Source: Diphasiastrum complanatum (Eukaryota > Streptophyta > Lycopodiopsida > Lycopodiales > Lycopodiaceae). From it: 64,000 nucleotides of DNA. A model generated the notes under the pieces. The model searched no databases and was not told the DNA's origin. It worked only from the letters and a program-made list of their open reading frames with translations. A program made the translations under genes and the position numbers. The DNA lies in assembly GCA_029204225.1 (NCBI GenBank), contig CM055113.1, positions 31,051,024 to 31,115,023 on the forward strand, read 5' to 3'. Positions 39,965 through 50,056 of this stretch are shown here, piece after piece. Position 1 is the first letter of the stretch. Each line of letters opens with the position of its first letter.

Positions 39965-39969
39965 CCTGC
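39965..39969. other. Target-site duplication of element D, right copy
   Basis: CCTGC, identical to 33765-33769. Confidence 0.93.
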
Positions 39970-40023
39970 AAGCAAAAACACTAATGATCTGATGTATACA
40001 CCCTCACCTCTTCAAAGCATGGA

Positions 40024-40035
40024 GCTCTAATACCA
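40024..40035 (-). other. Element C primer-binding site
   Basis: On the minus strand TGGTATTAGAGC, one base different from the usual TGGTATCAGAGC; adjoins the LTR at 40036. Confidence 0.85.
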
Positions 40036-40765
40036 TGTGAAGTTTTTAGCACGTGTGAACTTCACCACACACCCTACAAGACCTTACTGAAGTGTTGTGA
40101 TTGCACAAGATTGATCAAAGAACAGTATGCTTGAAAAATCTAAGGCAAGAGCACAATGGCATACATCTGATGAAAAAATCTAACTCTTCAATATGAGAAA
40201 TGAATGTCAGAAATAAATCTAAGTGTTCAGTATGGGAAAAAGAGGCTGCTCTCGGGTAGAGAGAGACAATCATACATAGAAAACTCGGGTTGAGAGAGAA
40301 TGAGTCCAAAACACCAAAATCTCAATATTCACAATATGGCAAAACATGCCCAGCTTTGCCTACATGGGAGAGACTCGAATTCCTACAATGGAATTGCATG
40401 GAAAGTCCACTTAACTGAACTAATTTACCTACCCGAGATCCACATGTATAACTGCATGCATATATGGTGCATGTACTGCATGTCAACTCATAAAACTGCC
40501 TAGACATGTGTAGATCTAAGAAACTACTTTGCATGTTGCATGCACTGATTGCATGTGGCTTGCATGCATACAATAAAACTTTGCATGCTATCAAAACATC
40601 TGAATGTCATCATAATTGAACCTATCTAACTCAAATCCGAGCTACACTAGAAGGATATGTGCTCAATTCACACTCCTTATATGTACAACATGAAATCTAG
40701 TGGAAATTATCATGGACATGACCCCAAACTCGAGATAGGAAGATAATATTTTAATAATCTTCACA
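40036..40765 (-). repeat. Element C 5' LTR
   Basis: About 730 bp that starts TGTGAAG and ends CTTCACA, giving inverted ends. The central part is rich in TGCATG words (40450-40590). The partner LTR is not in the window, so the limits rest on the primer site and the terminal inverted bases. Confidence 0.8.
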
Positions 40766-41131
40766 TTATCTTACATACATATCCCTCTTGTCCGCGCTTT
40801 TTACAATCTCTTTTCTCCAGTTTGCTTATCTTGCGCACAGGAGCGATATCTGGCCGACCTCCAAATCTAGTCGTGATAGCAACCTAAGTGCATTTCTTAC
40901 TGAGTTTGGAATTAATGTGAATTTAGACTACTTTCGCTCCCTATTTCGCCCATATTTACATGTTTTCAAGACTGTGCAACCCAATTCTCAAGTATTTTAT
41001 GACCACTATGTTAGATTCAGGCATATAGTCAGTATACCTGTTATCTCCATAGGTCCACTCTCCTTCATGCATTTTTTCTGATCTTGTGCATTTCTTCCCA
41101 CAATTCAAGCAAAGACTGGATAGAATGTTCA
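40766..41131. other. Short unassigned stretch between element C and the LARD-like element
   Basis: About 366 bp with an open frame of 97 codons on the plus strand but no recognisable domain. Possibly original host sequence. No exon of the RBR gene further right was recognised here. Confidence 0.4.
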
Positions 41132-41340
41132 CTAGGAGGGGAGTCACCCACATCGGGACCCCCAATCTGGCATGGCGCCAGGTTGGATCTCAATGTTGGT
41201 TTTCAGAACTTCAAGTTGGTTAAGTCTGATCGTTGTTGGCAAGTTGGCTGCTTGTATGTCAAGTGGGTTTGGATGGCAAGAGTTGAAGGCTGGGAAGCTA
41301 AGTCGTGGTTCCCGACTCCCTTTGGGATGCCTATGCTACA
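41132..41340 (+). repeat. LARD-like element, remaining 5' LTR
   Basis: Matches 44939-45145 almost base for base and ends GCTACA just before the primer site. Confidence 0.9.
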
Positions 41341-41342
41341 TG

Positions 41343-41355
41343 TGGTATCAGAGCC
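41343..41355 (+). other. LARD-like element primer-binding site
   Basis: TGGTATCAGAGCC, complementary to the initiator Met-tRNA 3' end, two bases after the LTR. Confidence 0.92.
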
Positions 41356-41430
41356 GACTGGCCGGTCAGCTATGCGGATCTCACGGAAATGGCCACGGTT
41401 TGGGGTTCATCAAGACAACTGTTGTGCAAG

Positions 41431-41704
41431 GTGCTACCCACAGTGTAAGCACGGGTGCGTCCACGGTCGGGGTGGTTGGTAGAACGGGGGACTTGATGAG
41501 TCAAGGTGCTGCCCTTGAGGTGTAAGCACGGTCAGTTCTTGCGGTTCGGGCCTGGCGCTGTTTGCACGTAGGACGGATGAGGCAAAGTGCTGCCTAGGGA
41601 GGTGAAAGCACGGTCTGTACCTTGTGGGGTGCGGGGCGACATATTCGAACTGTACGGGTTAACCATTGATACAGAGATGCTGCTCGAATTCGGGTGTAAA
41701 GCAC
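41431..41704 (+). repeat. Periodic hairpin motif after the primer site
   Basis: Four units with a GTGCT...AGCAC stem: 41431-41453, 41506-41529, 41587-41611, and a weaker one at 41677-41704 (GATGCT...AGCAC); a fifth half-unit starts at 41794. Spacing is about 75-95 bases, and each is preceded by a GATGAGKCAARG-like word. The position just downstream of the primer site is where retroelement packaging or dimerisation signals lie. Confidence 0.7.
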
Positions 41705-42072
41705 AGGTGGTTAGCTGCCGGTGCGGGATAGCTGCCGATCGTTTAGCTATAAGGGCTATCGACCAAAAAGTGGTGGGGCATGACTGAGGCAATGTGCTGC
41801 TTAATGGTGAGGGTGTCCTATGTTGGCTGATTCCATGATCGATTTGTATGGGCGCGGCCAAGCAAAGGTCCGTTGACAGGACCATCTCAAAGGGGGACCT
41901 TGTCTTTGTTACGTTAGTAAACCTGCCTAAGTGTCTTACTTGTACGTATTCGTGGTGAGTCTTAGTACTCGTGCTTTGTCTAGTTTGCATGATTGCTTGT
42001 GATACAAGGAGCTGATGGCTCGAGAAGGAACCTTTTCTTTTGAAGGCTGATACCATCAAACAAAGAGGACTA

Positions 42073-42575
42073 CAGAATCTGTGGGGCGGATTTGCAGTTC
42101 AAGTACTCACACGTGAACGACAACGAAACGACTCAATATTTGCAAAGGATGGATGGCTAGCCTATTTCTTGGGTTAGTTTCATTTGTGACAACGCCCACC
42201 AGACGCAAGCAGGAAGTCAAAAGTTGGAAAGGGCCATTTCAGGGGAGATCTTTTATAGAGCAGTTGGTCTTCATTTTGGGACGGCCACCTTCGGAACTGA
42301 AACTCACTGAGCATGGGCGATATCCAGAATCTGTGAGGTGGATTTGCAGTTCAAGTACTCGCACGTGAACGACAACGAAATGACTCAATGTTTGCAAAGG
42401 ATGGATGGCTAGCCTGTTTCTTGGGTTAGTTTCATTTGCGACAACGCCCACCAGACGCAAGCAGGAAGTCAAAAGTTGGAAAGGGCAATTTTAGGGGAGA
42501 TCTTCTATAGCAGTTGGTCTTCATTTTGGGATGGCCACCTCGGAACTGAAACTCACTGAGCATGGGTGATATCCA
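42073..42575 (+). repeat. Tandem duplication of about 252 bp
   Basis: Copy 1 is 42073-42324 and copy 2 is 42325-42575, with about 5% differences by eye (shared GATTTGCAGTTCAAGTACTC and ACGTGAACGACAACGAAA words). It lies within the non-coding internal region. Confidence 0.88.
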
Positions 42576-43870
42576 GTATCAGTTGGGTTTTTCCTCAAAG
42601 GGGAAAAGACTAGGATCCTCTTCAGAGATTGGCAACAAGTTGGATCGAGCCATAATCCTAGCATATGGGAAGCAAAGTGTTGGAAAGGCTTTTTGTCCGA
42701 AGAACTCTACTCTAAGTCCAATCAGCTGATTTATTAAGTGGAGGGGAACTATCACACACACCTCTCTCTTGGGGCAAATTTTGATTGAAAGTTGATTAAA
42801 ATGGGGGCAAATTCAAGGTGACCTAGCCATACTCACACGAGTAGACTGGCGAATTTTGGACCTAATAAGTTGACAAGTTTTTGCTGTGGAAAGGAAAGTT
42901 TGTTATAGGCTTTCTCTGGACCAGCAATGATGAGGAAACATATGAGTACGCCGGCTTGTGTTACGTGTAAGGCAGCTGACCAATGAAGGAACTGTGAAAG
43001 TTGAGTCTTGCATGAGAGACTTGGTATTTCGAACGGACGCTAAGGGACAGTTCGCGTTGAGATCGGATTAGTGCAAACTCTGGGTGCATGTTTCTGATTC
43101 AAAGAGAGCTACTTGACGCCAAGCTCGATGTACACTTCTTGTTTTGACTGTGAGGCAACTAACCAGTGATGGAATTGTGAAAGTCAAGTTTTGCGCGACG
43201 GACATCGTGTTTCAAACAAACGCGAAGAGATAGTTCGGATGCGGATCAAACTGGTGCGACCCTTTGGCTTTCCACGAGGTCAATGGTTACATTTGGGCTG
43301 ATTCGAAGAGCTACTTCAAGCTAAGTGAGAGGTGCATTGCGGAGTACTCAATCTTTGCCTACCTTAAAGAGCCAAGATGGAAAAGTATCAAGATCAGGCT
43401 GGGACAAGGAGAGAAATCAAGGTGCAGAAGCAACAAGGCACGGAGTGGACCATAAAGTGGGCAATCAAACGATAAATCCTTCGGCTCAGGGAGCCTTGAT
43501 ACCTGTGCGGAACTGAACAAATCTGGAGCTCAGGGAACTCAACACAAAGTGCATCAAGGACAAATCAGGAGCTCAAAGGAGTTCCAAAGTCGAAAGTCAG
43601 AAGCGATAGGGGCGAAACATTTCAAAGAAAGGCCTCTGTCACCAGTTAATAAGGTTCTCGGGTTTTACGAAAGCGATATCAAATCTACGCTTTTCCCAGA
43701 CAAAGATATATTTTCAAGTTATGTAATTTTTCAGTACAAAGAGCTGAGCCTCCGACTTGTGGTGTGCCAGCTTCAATGTTAATAAAAAGTGGCCAGTAAA
43801 TTGAGTACTATGCCAAGTAGCTTAAATGTATAGTCATTTTTATTGGGAGACACCTTTACTTTAATCTGAC

Positions 43871-43890
43871 ATCTGATGAGGACATCAGAT
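43871..43890 (+). repeat. Perfect 8-bp hairpin before the polypurine tract
   Basis: ATCTGATG, loop AGGA, CATCAGAT, six bases upstream of the polypurine region of the LARD-like element. Confidence 0.8.
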
Positions 43891-43909
43891 TTTATAAAGG
43901 TGGGGTGGA

Positions 43910-45145
43910 TGTTGTAAAGCTACCTTTACAAGCTTTACTTCCGGCGCCAGCTATGTCCCCGGTGCCAGCAGCGCCCCTGCTGCTCCCGGCGCCAACGGCG
44001 CCGGCGCCGCTCCCGGCGCCACTGTGACAAGAATCCAGCCGGCGCCAAGTTCCTATGGCTGAAAATCTTTGATCGGTTCTAGCGGAGTCCAGAGAGCTCA
44101 GATCGATGTGTAATCACCTCACACGATCTAGGCATGATTAAAGGAAACCTGGGGATCAATAAAATCTAGAGAGAGAAAATGACTTTCTAGAAAGAGAAAA
44201 TCCTAGAGAGAGAAAAAACGTGCTTTACCAGCTTGGGTAGAGTGCTTGGTATGAGGGGGGGTGCCGATCACACCAATACTATAGGGGAGTGCGGGTTGCG
44301 ACTCAGGGCGAGCTCCAACCAAGTCTCAGCCTCCCTTGCTGGAATGTTGTCATGGCTCTCGCCTTGGCATGCTAGCGCCCCGGAGACTAGGGTCGGTCAC
44401 ACACTTGAAATGTAACATTCTCAGATTTATCAATAAAGTGGGATTTTTCTCAAACTGACTCTGATTACCTTCTGGGTTTCAGTGTTCGGTAAAAGCGCCA
44501 GTTGTAAGGCCGCTTTCAAAATTTTTAACTTGGCACATAGCTGAGGGTCGTATCCCGGGACGCCAGCGGTATGCCGTCGGGACCATTCGGTCCGTGGCGC
44601 CAGCGGTATGCTGTCGGGACCATTTGGTCCAGGAACTGGTTGTTTCCATATCTGTCGTGGCTTGTGGTTCTGAGTGTTCCTTGCATGAACGTGAATGGGT
44701 TAAGCTCTTGGGGAACGGGCTCTAACCTGTCGGCTGAGTTGGATGGCTTGCTTGGGTGGATGTTACCTGTTTATGGCTGTCCAGTCTGGCGTGGCGCCAG
44801 GTTGGCTTCCAGCGCTCGTGACGAAGCTTTCAGTTGGTTAAGTCTGATGTAAGTCAGACCGCTTGCTTGGAATGGATGTTACTCGTTTGTAACGAAGCTT
44901 TGAGTTGGTTAAGTTTGATGTATGTCGGGCGGCTTGCTTGGAGGGGAGTCACCCACATCGGGACCCCCGATCTGGCATGGCGCCAAGTTGGATCTCAATG
45001 TTGGTTTTCGGAACTTCAAGTTGGTTAAGTCTGATCGTTGTTGGCGAGTTGGCTGCTTGTATGTCAAGTGGGTTTGGATGGCAAGAGTTGAAGGCTGGGA
45101 AGCTAAGTCGTGGTTCCCGACTCCCTTTGGGATGCCTGCGCTACA
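43910..45145 (+). repeat. LARD-like element, 3' LTR
   Basis: Begins TGTTGTAAAGC and ends GCTACA. It contains a GC-rich block with many GGCGCC words (43940-44045), two copies of a GCCAGCGGTATG...GTCGGGACCATT unit (44561-44640), and repeated GTTGGTTAAGT...GCTTGCTTGGA units (44735-44945). These internal repeats make it far more complex than the copia LTRs nearby. Confidence 0.85.
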
Positions 45146-45380
45146 AGCACTCACGTCCACATGAATATCATACCTAGCATTCTGAAATTTCAAGCAACCG
45201 AACATTAGTAGAACACCTTCCACATCTATGCTACAGATTAGTCCATCATTATGGTACATGCATAAGTGTTGGAATGTCGAGGTTGTCAGTCTCAAAAATT
45301 CAACCTCACGGTACCAAATTTATCTATTTTGTGAGTGAAACATTTGAATGGATTCTGACCATCTAAGCACGTTGTGGCAG

Positions 45381-46116
45381 GCTGTCAACATAGATTTTGC
45401 GCCATCTGTCTTTCCAAGCATGCTGAGGCCCGCTGTCAAAGTGGTCAACTGTCCATATACTATCCTTACGTGGGTTGCGGTAATGTTCTGAATTTCAATC
45501 AGTGTTCCCGACTTCTTTCTTTAGAATCATTCCGGGCTCTGACCACGCGACAAATTGTAGCTGCAATCCCCGAGACAGACAGGCTGTACTGCCCTTACCC
45601 TGACTGTTCAAGCCTTATGGTAAAGCCAGAAATTGACATTTATAAACAGTCAAACATCTCCGCGCACCCACATATGAGCTCTGTGGGGTGCGTTGAATGT
45701 GAGGCATGTCATCGTGCGTTCTGCATGGAGTGTATTGTGCCCTGGCATGGAAATCTCACCTGTGCTCAGTATCAATATGAGCTTACAACTCCTGAGGCGT
45801 CTGGAGATAAGAAATTGCTTCAATTAGCAAAAAGTCTGAAATGGCAGCGATGCAAAAATTGTGCTCGAATCATTGAGCGCAGAGACGGCTGCAACCATAT
45901 TACCTGCTTGTGAGATACCTCCCACACAAGAAACATTTTCCCTTTGCTTCGCATATTTTGCAACTGACAGGTACATTTTAGGATCTGTTTGAATGCATTT
46001 GCACACTTCTGACACAGAACTATCTACTTTTGTAATTTGGCAGGTGTGGGCATCGATTCTGCTACGTATGTGGGGCTGTATGGATCAAGATGAATACATG
46101 CAATTGCAGTTATTAA
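45381..46116 (+). pseudogene. RBR-type (RING-IBR-RING) E3 ubiquitin ligase, 5'-incomplete
   Basis: Two exons, 45381-45909 and 46044-46116, joined by a GT-AG intron (45910-46043). The frame encodes the end of RING1 (CQHRFCAICLSKHAEA), the IBR domain (RLYCPYPDCSSLM, CVECEACHRAFC, VPWHGNLTC) and RING2 (QRCKNCARIIERRDGCNHITC across the junction into CGHRFCYVCGAVW). The Cys in GCNHITC is the catalytic residue that accepts ubiquitin in RBR enzymes. The WHGNLTC and RLYCPYP motifs point to the plant RSL1/At3g53690-like group. A CAG at 45378-45380 is a good acceptor, but no exon with the first RING cysteines was found upstream; the LARD-like element ends 235 bp away. It ends at a stop soon after CNCSY, without the usual Cys-Pro tail. 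Either a gene piece cut off by insertions or a captured fragment. Confidence 0.88.
45910..46043 (+). other. Intron of the RBR gene
   Basis: 134 bp, GTGAGA donor and TTGGCAG acceptor. Removing it keeps the RING2 motif (GCNHITC then LCGHRFC) in frame, which strongly supports it. The position between the two Cys pairs of RING2 is a known RBR intron site. Confidence 0.88.
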
Positions 46117-47084
46117 AACGAAAAAAAATTCTGTCACAGTCCAGTGATAGAAAATTAATATATTTTACTGGTCCATCTTGCGCTATATAGGGAGTGTCTG
46201 CAAGGTAGATGTCTTATTTCCTTCTTTCAACAAATATTACCTTATCTCAATCTTAGTATATTGAATGTTACGTCACAACTTGATTATAGGTATATTTTAG
46301 ATACAAGTATGAATGGCAATAAACTTTGAAGACTTCTAGAATATTTGAAAATCTTTGGAATTTGATGTGATGGTTCTCCCTTATTTCCATTTTATTTCCA
46401 TGTGTTGATATACTCTCCATCGCTGTTGCCTTTGTTTGTCTCTATAATATATCATGTGCTCATCCATAGAAGCTATTGTTTTGAAATTGTCAACCCTTAT
46501 TTCCATGTGTTCATATGCTCTCCAATGCTATTACCATATCTTTCTATGTAGATTATTATCTCCTCATTCTACATGGTCCATAGAAACTATTGATTTGATA
46601 TTATCAGCCATTGGGGTTATGGAGAATCAAACTTGGGTGGGTGAGTCCAACTTGAGCATGATACACCTAGCTCACCACATGTGAAAATTTCGATGGCATC
46701 TTTGTCCTGATTAATAATAAATCACGATATAGAATAAGATAACAATAGTAGAATAAACTATCTTGAAAAGATTTGTTTAAGATGTGCCCTTGTATTTGTA
46801 AAGAGCATTCATTTGTGAAAAGAACCATCATGGCTTAAAGGTCATAAAGGTATTGAAGGGGTCCAATAAGCATATTCACAAAGTTTCATAAAACTTGCCA
46901 TAAAAAATGTTAGAAAGGGGGCATGGGTACGATGTGTGCACTGTAAGAAACAGACGCAAACAACAAAATCATTCACAAGAAAATGGATTCTGAATACTGA
47001 CCCTATCACTCTTGCATTATCAAATTCAAAAGGAAAGAACAATCAAAGCAAATAGCTCTTTTCTATGAGAAAATTTTCTCAAAC
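46117..47084. other. AT-rich stretch, no gene seen
   Basis: Downstream of the RBR fragment. Short frames only. A word CATGTGTTSATATRCTCTCCA recurs at about 46397 and 46505. Could include the 3' flank of the RBR gene. Confidence 0.45.
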
Positions 47085-47417
<333 letters not shown>

Positions 47418-47471
47418 CAGTTATTGGAAAAAGTGAAATTTTTTTCAAACAAAATAGAAAACAATAAAGAA

Positions 47472-47850
47472 AAGCAACAATTTTTTTAATTAACATGACA
47501 ATTACACAAGAGAATAGGCATTATGATATGGAATAAGACTGTAATTTTTACAATATTTATTACTTGAAATTATGCCATGCAATACGCCACTTGGATGTTG
47601 CAAAACATCAGTGGCACATTCTACTTTTTATGCTGTCCAAAAAATGGACAGAATAAGCAAGAGGCATCCATTACGTGCATGTCTTGGACAAGAACATGCA
47701 AGAGAGTCGAGCGTCGAGATATGGGTGAAGTTGTTACCTTTATTGTACACTACTCCGTCACCTCCTTGTTAAGTGGGCACACTCAATAAGATACACTATC
47801 AGGTTTCCTTACGGGCTTCTTATGGCAATGATCGTAGTGTAATACGACGA
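47472..47850 (-). repeat. Repeat R1, copy 2, left segment
   Basis: Reverse complement of 2029-2392. The remainder of R1 continues at 56769-56906, on the other side of an 8.9-kb block. Confidence 0.75.
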
Positions 47851-48138
47851 CATTTGTTTTGGGACTTTGACCTGAAAAAGAGTAATCTTTTTTGGTGTTT
47901 TTTAATGGTCCTAGTTTTAGGCCAAAATCGTGGATTTTTTTAATAAATCTCTAAATTTTGTTTTTAAAAAAAGCCAAAAAATGCATATTTTAAATAAAGA
48001 ACTACAAGTTTTTTGTTGCAAACTTCATAAAACCATCATAATTAAAAAAATAATAATTCAAGAGAACAAATGATTTTTGAACTTCGAAATCCCATTGAAA
48101 TACAAAATAACTTAAATTATATTTGCACATTCTTTTTT

Positions 48139-48975
48139 TTAAAGTATATTTTCTAAGGAATTTTCACTGCTGCCTCTCAATTCAGAACTTGACATATTCT
48201 CAACACTCTCGTTTTCAGCTGATGAAGTGGAAGACCCGTCTTCTTCATCAGAGTCAACTGGCATGTCTTTCTCAGAATCCGCGTCTAATGTTGACAAAAA
48301 ACCTTGTAAATCAGCTTTTCTCTGTTGATGACAAGTGGAGGATGATGGTTTTTCAAGTAATCCAAGTCGTTCTTTCAATATAGATATTGTTGAATTTCGT
48401 AGATGATTGGTCATTGTTAATTCAAAATTAAATGCCAAAACATCTACATCCTGTAGATTCAAATCGTCGACTCTTGGTTGATTTTTTGACAATCTCTTTC
48501 TCTTGCCCTTTGGATCTACTTGCAATATTTCGAGTTCGTACCTTCCCAAAAAAACATTCGTTGAAATGGGGTGCAACCAATGGACACGTAGTACTTTTGT
48601 TTGATTGCTATTTTGAATAAAACCAAGTACTTTGGCAATCCAAAATGGACGTCCTTCATTGTTTTCTGAAGCTAGAAGTGCAACAAGGCTTCCAATTTGG
48701 ATTTCATTCAAATCACCGTGCCATTTCATTTTTGCAGCTTTTACACTTTGCCTATTCTTTCTTGAGCCCACATAAATTTCACGTTCCTCACCTTGCACAA
48801 GATGCAGGAAATCATTATCTCGAGGAAGATCTGAAGGTTCGACAATCGTAGTTGATGTTCCTAATTTATGAGGCCAATGAAATTCATCAGTTGTTGATGT
48901 ATGTTCGAGATTGAGCAAACTGATTTTTTGTTTCCTCGAAAAAGTCCATCCACCAATGTTGATCAAACTCATCAA
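48139..48975 (-). CDS. C-terminal part of the DUF7869 gene: chromatin-reader-like and acidic tail
   Basis: An open stretch of 278 codons. Residues about 90-145 (IQIGSLVALLASENNEGRPF followed by WIAKVLGF and LRVHWLHP) have the small-beta-barrel pattern of BAH, Tudor or chromo-barrel domains: a hydrophobic strand, a PFWIAKV strand, then a WxxP strand. Next comes a basic stretch (GKRKRLSKNQPR, possible nuclear localisation signal) and an acidic Ser/Glu-rich tail (DSDEEDGSSTSSAENESVE). Such FWIAKV-type domains often end DUF7869 proteins, in my recollection. It overlaps the previous open frame by about 90 bp in another frame, so the exon limits differ from the open-frame limits. Function unknown. 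Confidence 0.55.
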   Translation of the reverse strand: MMSLINIGGWTFSRKQKISLLNLEHTSTTDEFHWPHKLGTSTTIVEPSDLPRDNDFLHLVQGEEREIYVGSRKNRQSVKAAKMKWHGDLNEIQIGSLVALLASENNEGRPFWIAKVLGFIQNSNQTKVLRVHWLHPISTNVFLGRYELEILQVDPKGKRKRLSKNQPRVDDLNLQDVDVLAFNFELTMTNHLRNSTISILKERLGLLEKPSSSTCHQQRKADLQGFLSTLDADSEKDMPVDSDEEDGSSTSSAENESVENMSSSELRGSSENSLENIL

Positions 48976-49378
48976 AAAAATGATAAGCTGCTTGAATACT
49001 TGATTCCAAAAAATTTAATGAGGAAAATGGATCAATCTCACGATGTTCTCTTTGTGCCTTTTGTTCTTCTAGCAAGGACTTCAAGGGAGACAACACAACA
49101 AGCTTGATTTGAGTCGATGGAATGTTAAGCAAAAATTGAACTCCTTCAAGAGGTAGCCACGAAATTGAATTTGAAAATAGTTTGCCCCATAATAATATAA
49201 TGCTTGATTCGTTACATTTGATTTTAAACTGGTGCTGAAAGCTAATATTATTAATATTAGCTACGCATCGCTCTGTTTCGTTGGATGCCTTAACATAATC
49301 ACGAAAATCATATGTGTGTCTGATTAATGACACGTTTGGCTTTGGCACATACGATTCCTCAACAATGCTTTGAAGCAC
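48887..49378 (-). CDS. Middle part of the DUF7869 gene, unknown function
   Basis: An open stretch of 163 codons between the DUF7869 core and the tail. It contains IRHTYDFRDYVKASNETERC and a Trp-rich segment (QHWWMDFFEE). In DUF7869 proteins the core is followed by a similar region in which a histidine-containing HxF/YDFR-like segment recurs; I do not know its role. Composition and strand agree with the neighbours, so I treat it as part of one gene. Confidence 0.5.
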   Translation of the reverse strand: MLQSIVEESYVPKPNVSLIRHTYDFRDYVKASNETERCVANINNISFQHQFKIKCNESSIILLWGKLFSNSISWLPLEGVQFLLNIPSTQIKLVVLSPLKSLLEEQKAQREHREIDPFSSLNFLESSIQAAYHFFDEFDQHWWMDFFEETKNQFAQSRTYINN

Positions 49379-49926
49379 TGGTAATGAAAATGTTTCTTGC
49401 GTCTCAACCTCTTAGAAAAGCAACTAAACATTTGATCAATTTGATCGTGGGTATGTCCTACCAACAAAAATCCTAGTTTAACTTTTTTGAAAAAAAGTTT
49501 CTCCACTAGCATAGACAAGTATGCCAAAATAGTTTGATTTTTATTTTCCCTAGCAGTGTTGTCAAGCTGCAAATAAAGTATTTTTGGAAGATTTTCACCA
49601 AATTTGCAAATTATCTTATGTACAATGGTGATCGTCAAATTTGGATCATTTCGAACATTGGGATAGTTAAAAAAGACCTTGGACTCCAAAGTGCCATTAA
49701 ACACAAGTGCTCCAACGAGATGAACTTGAATAAAATTTGCCTCGTTCAAATTTTTGGGCACTCTGACAAAATGAGACAACATTGTCTTCTTTTGATCCAT
49801 GCCATCAATAACAAGTCCCAGATATTTTTGTGGACATTCCAAACATTTCTTTTGATGCTTGGCCAACTTTTTTCTTTCAACTGTTTGTTGATCTCTGTGC
49901 AGTTGAAGAGCTTTTGTAGCATCCAC
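49324..49926 (-). CDS. DUF7869-like core, possible RNase H-fold nuclease/transposase domain
   Basis: About 200 codons. The core reads YLGLVIDGMDQKKTMLSHF (residues about 36-54), LYLQLDNTARENKNQTILAY (about 115-134) and FLLVGHTHDQIDQMFSCFSK (about 151-170). Three acidic positions, DGMD, QLDN and the D of HTHDQID, each after a hydrophobic strand, resemble the strand-acid pattern of RNase H-fold nucleases. This matches the DUF7869 family as I know it; a transposase role is inference. A TTTTCAG acceptor precedes it near 49928 and an AAG|GTAAAT donor lies near 50056, so an upstream exon with CSTCELLKSA (about 50057-50125) belongs to the same gene. Confidence 0.7.
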   Translation of the reverse strand: MDATKALQLHRDQQTVERKKLAKHQKKCLECPQKYLGLVIDGMDQKKTMLSHFVRVPKNLNEANFIQVHLVGALVFNGTLESKVFFNYPNVRNDPNLTITIVHKIICKFGENLPKILYLQLDNTARENKNQTILAYLSMLVEKLFFKKVKLGFLLVGHTHDQIDQMFSCFSKRLRRKKHFHYQCFKALLRNRMCQSQTCH

Positions 49927-50056
49927 TGAAAATACAATGATTCACTTATTTAATAAAATAAAGATCATACTATAATGGTGTTCAAAAAGACTGCAACATA
50001 AATTGTTTTAAAACAGAAAGTATTAAAATGAATGACAAATTTGATTAATATTTACC

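Larger units (their letters stand above)
29668..40765 (-). mobile_element. Copia element C, interrupted by element D
   Basis: Minus-strand copia. Parts from right to left: 5' LTR 40036-40765, primer site 40024-40035, leader (39970-40023 and 33143-33764), gag 32201-33142 with zinc knuckle CFFCGKKGHYASN, GAG-pre-integrase and integrase 31081-32002, RVT_2 29995-30756 with LIYVDDIIL, and part of RNase H 29700-29952. The 3' end and its LTR are absent. Element D sits in the leader. A broken fossil with several breaks, older than D because D interrupts it. Confidence 0.92.
41132..45145 (+). mobile_element. LARD-like non-coding LTR retrotransposon
   Basis: A 5' LTR remnant (41132-41340), primer site TGGTATCAGAGCC at 41343-41355, an internal region without pol or gag coding, a polypurine tract AAAGGTGGGGTGGA at 43896-43909 and a 1,236-bp 3' LTR (43910-45145). 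The 208 bp shared by the two LTRs are almost identical by eye. It is richer in GC than its surroundings. The pattern fits a large retrotransposon derivative (LARD), which depends on proteins from another element. The 5' LTR is incomplete, so it is a broken fossil; no target duplication can be checked. Confidence 0.85.

Noticed and set aside
41532-42059. 175-codon minus-strand frame in the LARD-like element
   Set aside because: No domain; it is opposite the periodic hairpin region and its reading is explained by GC-rich non-coding repeats.
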